This document shows positions 13,103 to 13,437 of a stretch of 13,437 nucleotides of DNA, in pieces. Source of the DNA: an uncultured Eggerthella sp. (lineage in GTDB: Bacteria > Actinomycetota > Coriobacteriia > Coriobacteriales > Eggerthellaceae); assembly GCA_900544455.1 (NCBI GenBank), contig UQVJ01000046.1, positions 1 to 13,437 of the forward strand, written 5' to 3'. The notes beneath the pieces were generated by a model. That model had not been told where the DNA came from and made no database searches. It saw nothing but the letters and a program-made list of their open reading frames with translations. Both the position numbers and the translations under genes were made by a program. Position 1 is the first letter of the stretch. The number at the start of each line of letters is the position of its first letter.

Positions 13103-13133
13103 AGGCGAGCAGTGCGCTCGCCTCCTTTTGTTT
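13103..13133 (+). terminator. Intrinsic terminator downstream of the ferredoxin gene
   Basis: A perfect 8-bp stem (AGGCGAGC 13103-13110 with GCTCGCCT 13116-13123) closes on AGTGC and is followed by CCTTTTGTTT. It is about 190 bases after the ferredoxin stop. Confidence 0.75.
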
Positions 13134-13437
13134 CGGGGACGACGGTGTGGGCCGCGACCCTTTGTTCTGGTGTGGAAATCTCGCCATTCGGCGACGCCCG
13201 CGACCCTCGCGCTGGGGATGCCTATCCCCAGCGCTTGCCGCCGCGCCGTACCCCTGGCGCTTCGCAGCTTGGCCTGCCCCCGCTTCGCCCTTACCCGGCC
13301 CGCAGCTCAGCTCCGACCCGGCCCGCAGCTCCGACCCCGCGCCCCGCAGCTCCGCTCCGGCCTGAAGCTCAGCCTTGACCCGGCCCGCAGATTCGGCCCT
13401 GCTGGCGACATGCGCCGCGCCGTGTACCCCCGGCCTG
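13134..13437. repeat. GC-rich gene-free end with an 11-bp hairpin and short tandem repeats
   Basis: A perfect 11-bp inverted repeat with a 4-base loop lies at 13209-13234 (GCGCTGGGGAT and its complement) and has no T-run. Degenerate copies of ACCCGGCCCGCAG, most followed by CTC, occur at 13293, 13316 and 13378, with a related CCCCGCAGCTCCG at about 13342. The reading frames here are low-complexity Pro/Ala/Ser-rich and overlap on several frames, so I do not call a gene. Confidence 0.65.

Noticed and set aside
13112..13378. Plus-strand frames of 72-88 codons at the right end
   Set aside because: They are Pro/Ala/Ser low-complexity translations of the short GC-rich tandem repeats, with no start signal.

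Overview
The window looks like chromosomal DNA of a moderately GC-rich anaerobic actinobacterium, most likely of the class Coriobacteriia (Eggerthellaceae-like). The basis is a Ski2-like helicase with the long actinobacterial C-terminal region, a nickel regulator beside a [NiFe]-hydrogenase maturation gene, a clostridial-type 2[4Fe-4S] ferredoxin, and GC-rich, repeat-laden intergenic DNA. No rRNA or other decisive taxonomic marker is present, so this is an inference.

Positions 1-3285 (all minus strand) are one end of an integrated plasmid-like or conjugative element: parA, parB and a winged-helix replication initiator in a tightly overlapping operon, followed by the start of a further gene that runs off the left edge. 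Dyads fitting cis-acting sites lie in and around these genes: a bipartite palindrome downstream of rep (184-272), four 15-bp iteron-like repeats inside rep (1035-1094), a 27-bp palindrome inside parB (2026-2052), and a hairpin that covers the parA ribosome binding site (3291-3327).

Positions 3286-4393 hold no convincing gene but contain the most unusual DNA in the window. Five copies of a 25-bp repeat (three forward, two inverted) are arranged as a 216-bp dyad with exactly equal 75-bp arms (3796-4011). Just downstream are four degenerate repeats about 60-65 bp apart that resemble a decayed type I-E CRISPR array (4021-4231).

From 4394 onward the genes look chromosomal: a HAD phosphatase of the phosphoglycolate phosphatase type, a DExH helicase, galE and a conserved unknown (both minus), then a forward group of a small unknown protein, nikR and hypE, and finally a ferredoxin. 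The small protein and nikR form a probable operon. It is preceded by a dense cluster of dyads including an exact match to the CRP/FNR-type consensus TGTGA-N6-TCACA. A strong intrinsic terminator separates nikR from hypE. The functional link across 10398-12219 is nickel and hydrogenase metabolism: NikR senses nickel and HypE helps build the cyanide ligands of the [NiFe] site.

The stretches after the helicase, hypE and ferredoxin genes are GC-rich, repetitive and hairpin-rich. Their apparent open reading frames look like by-products of base composition.
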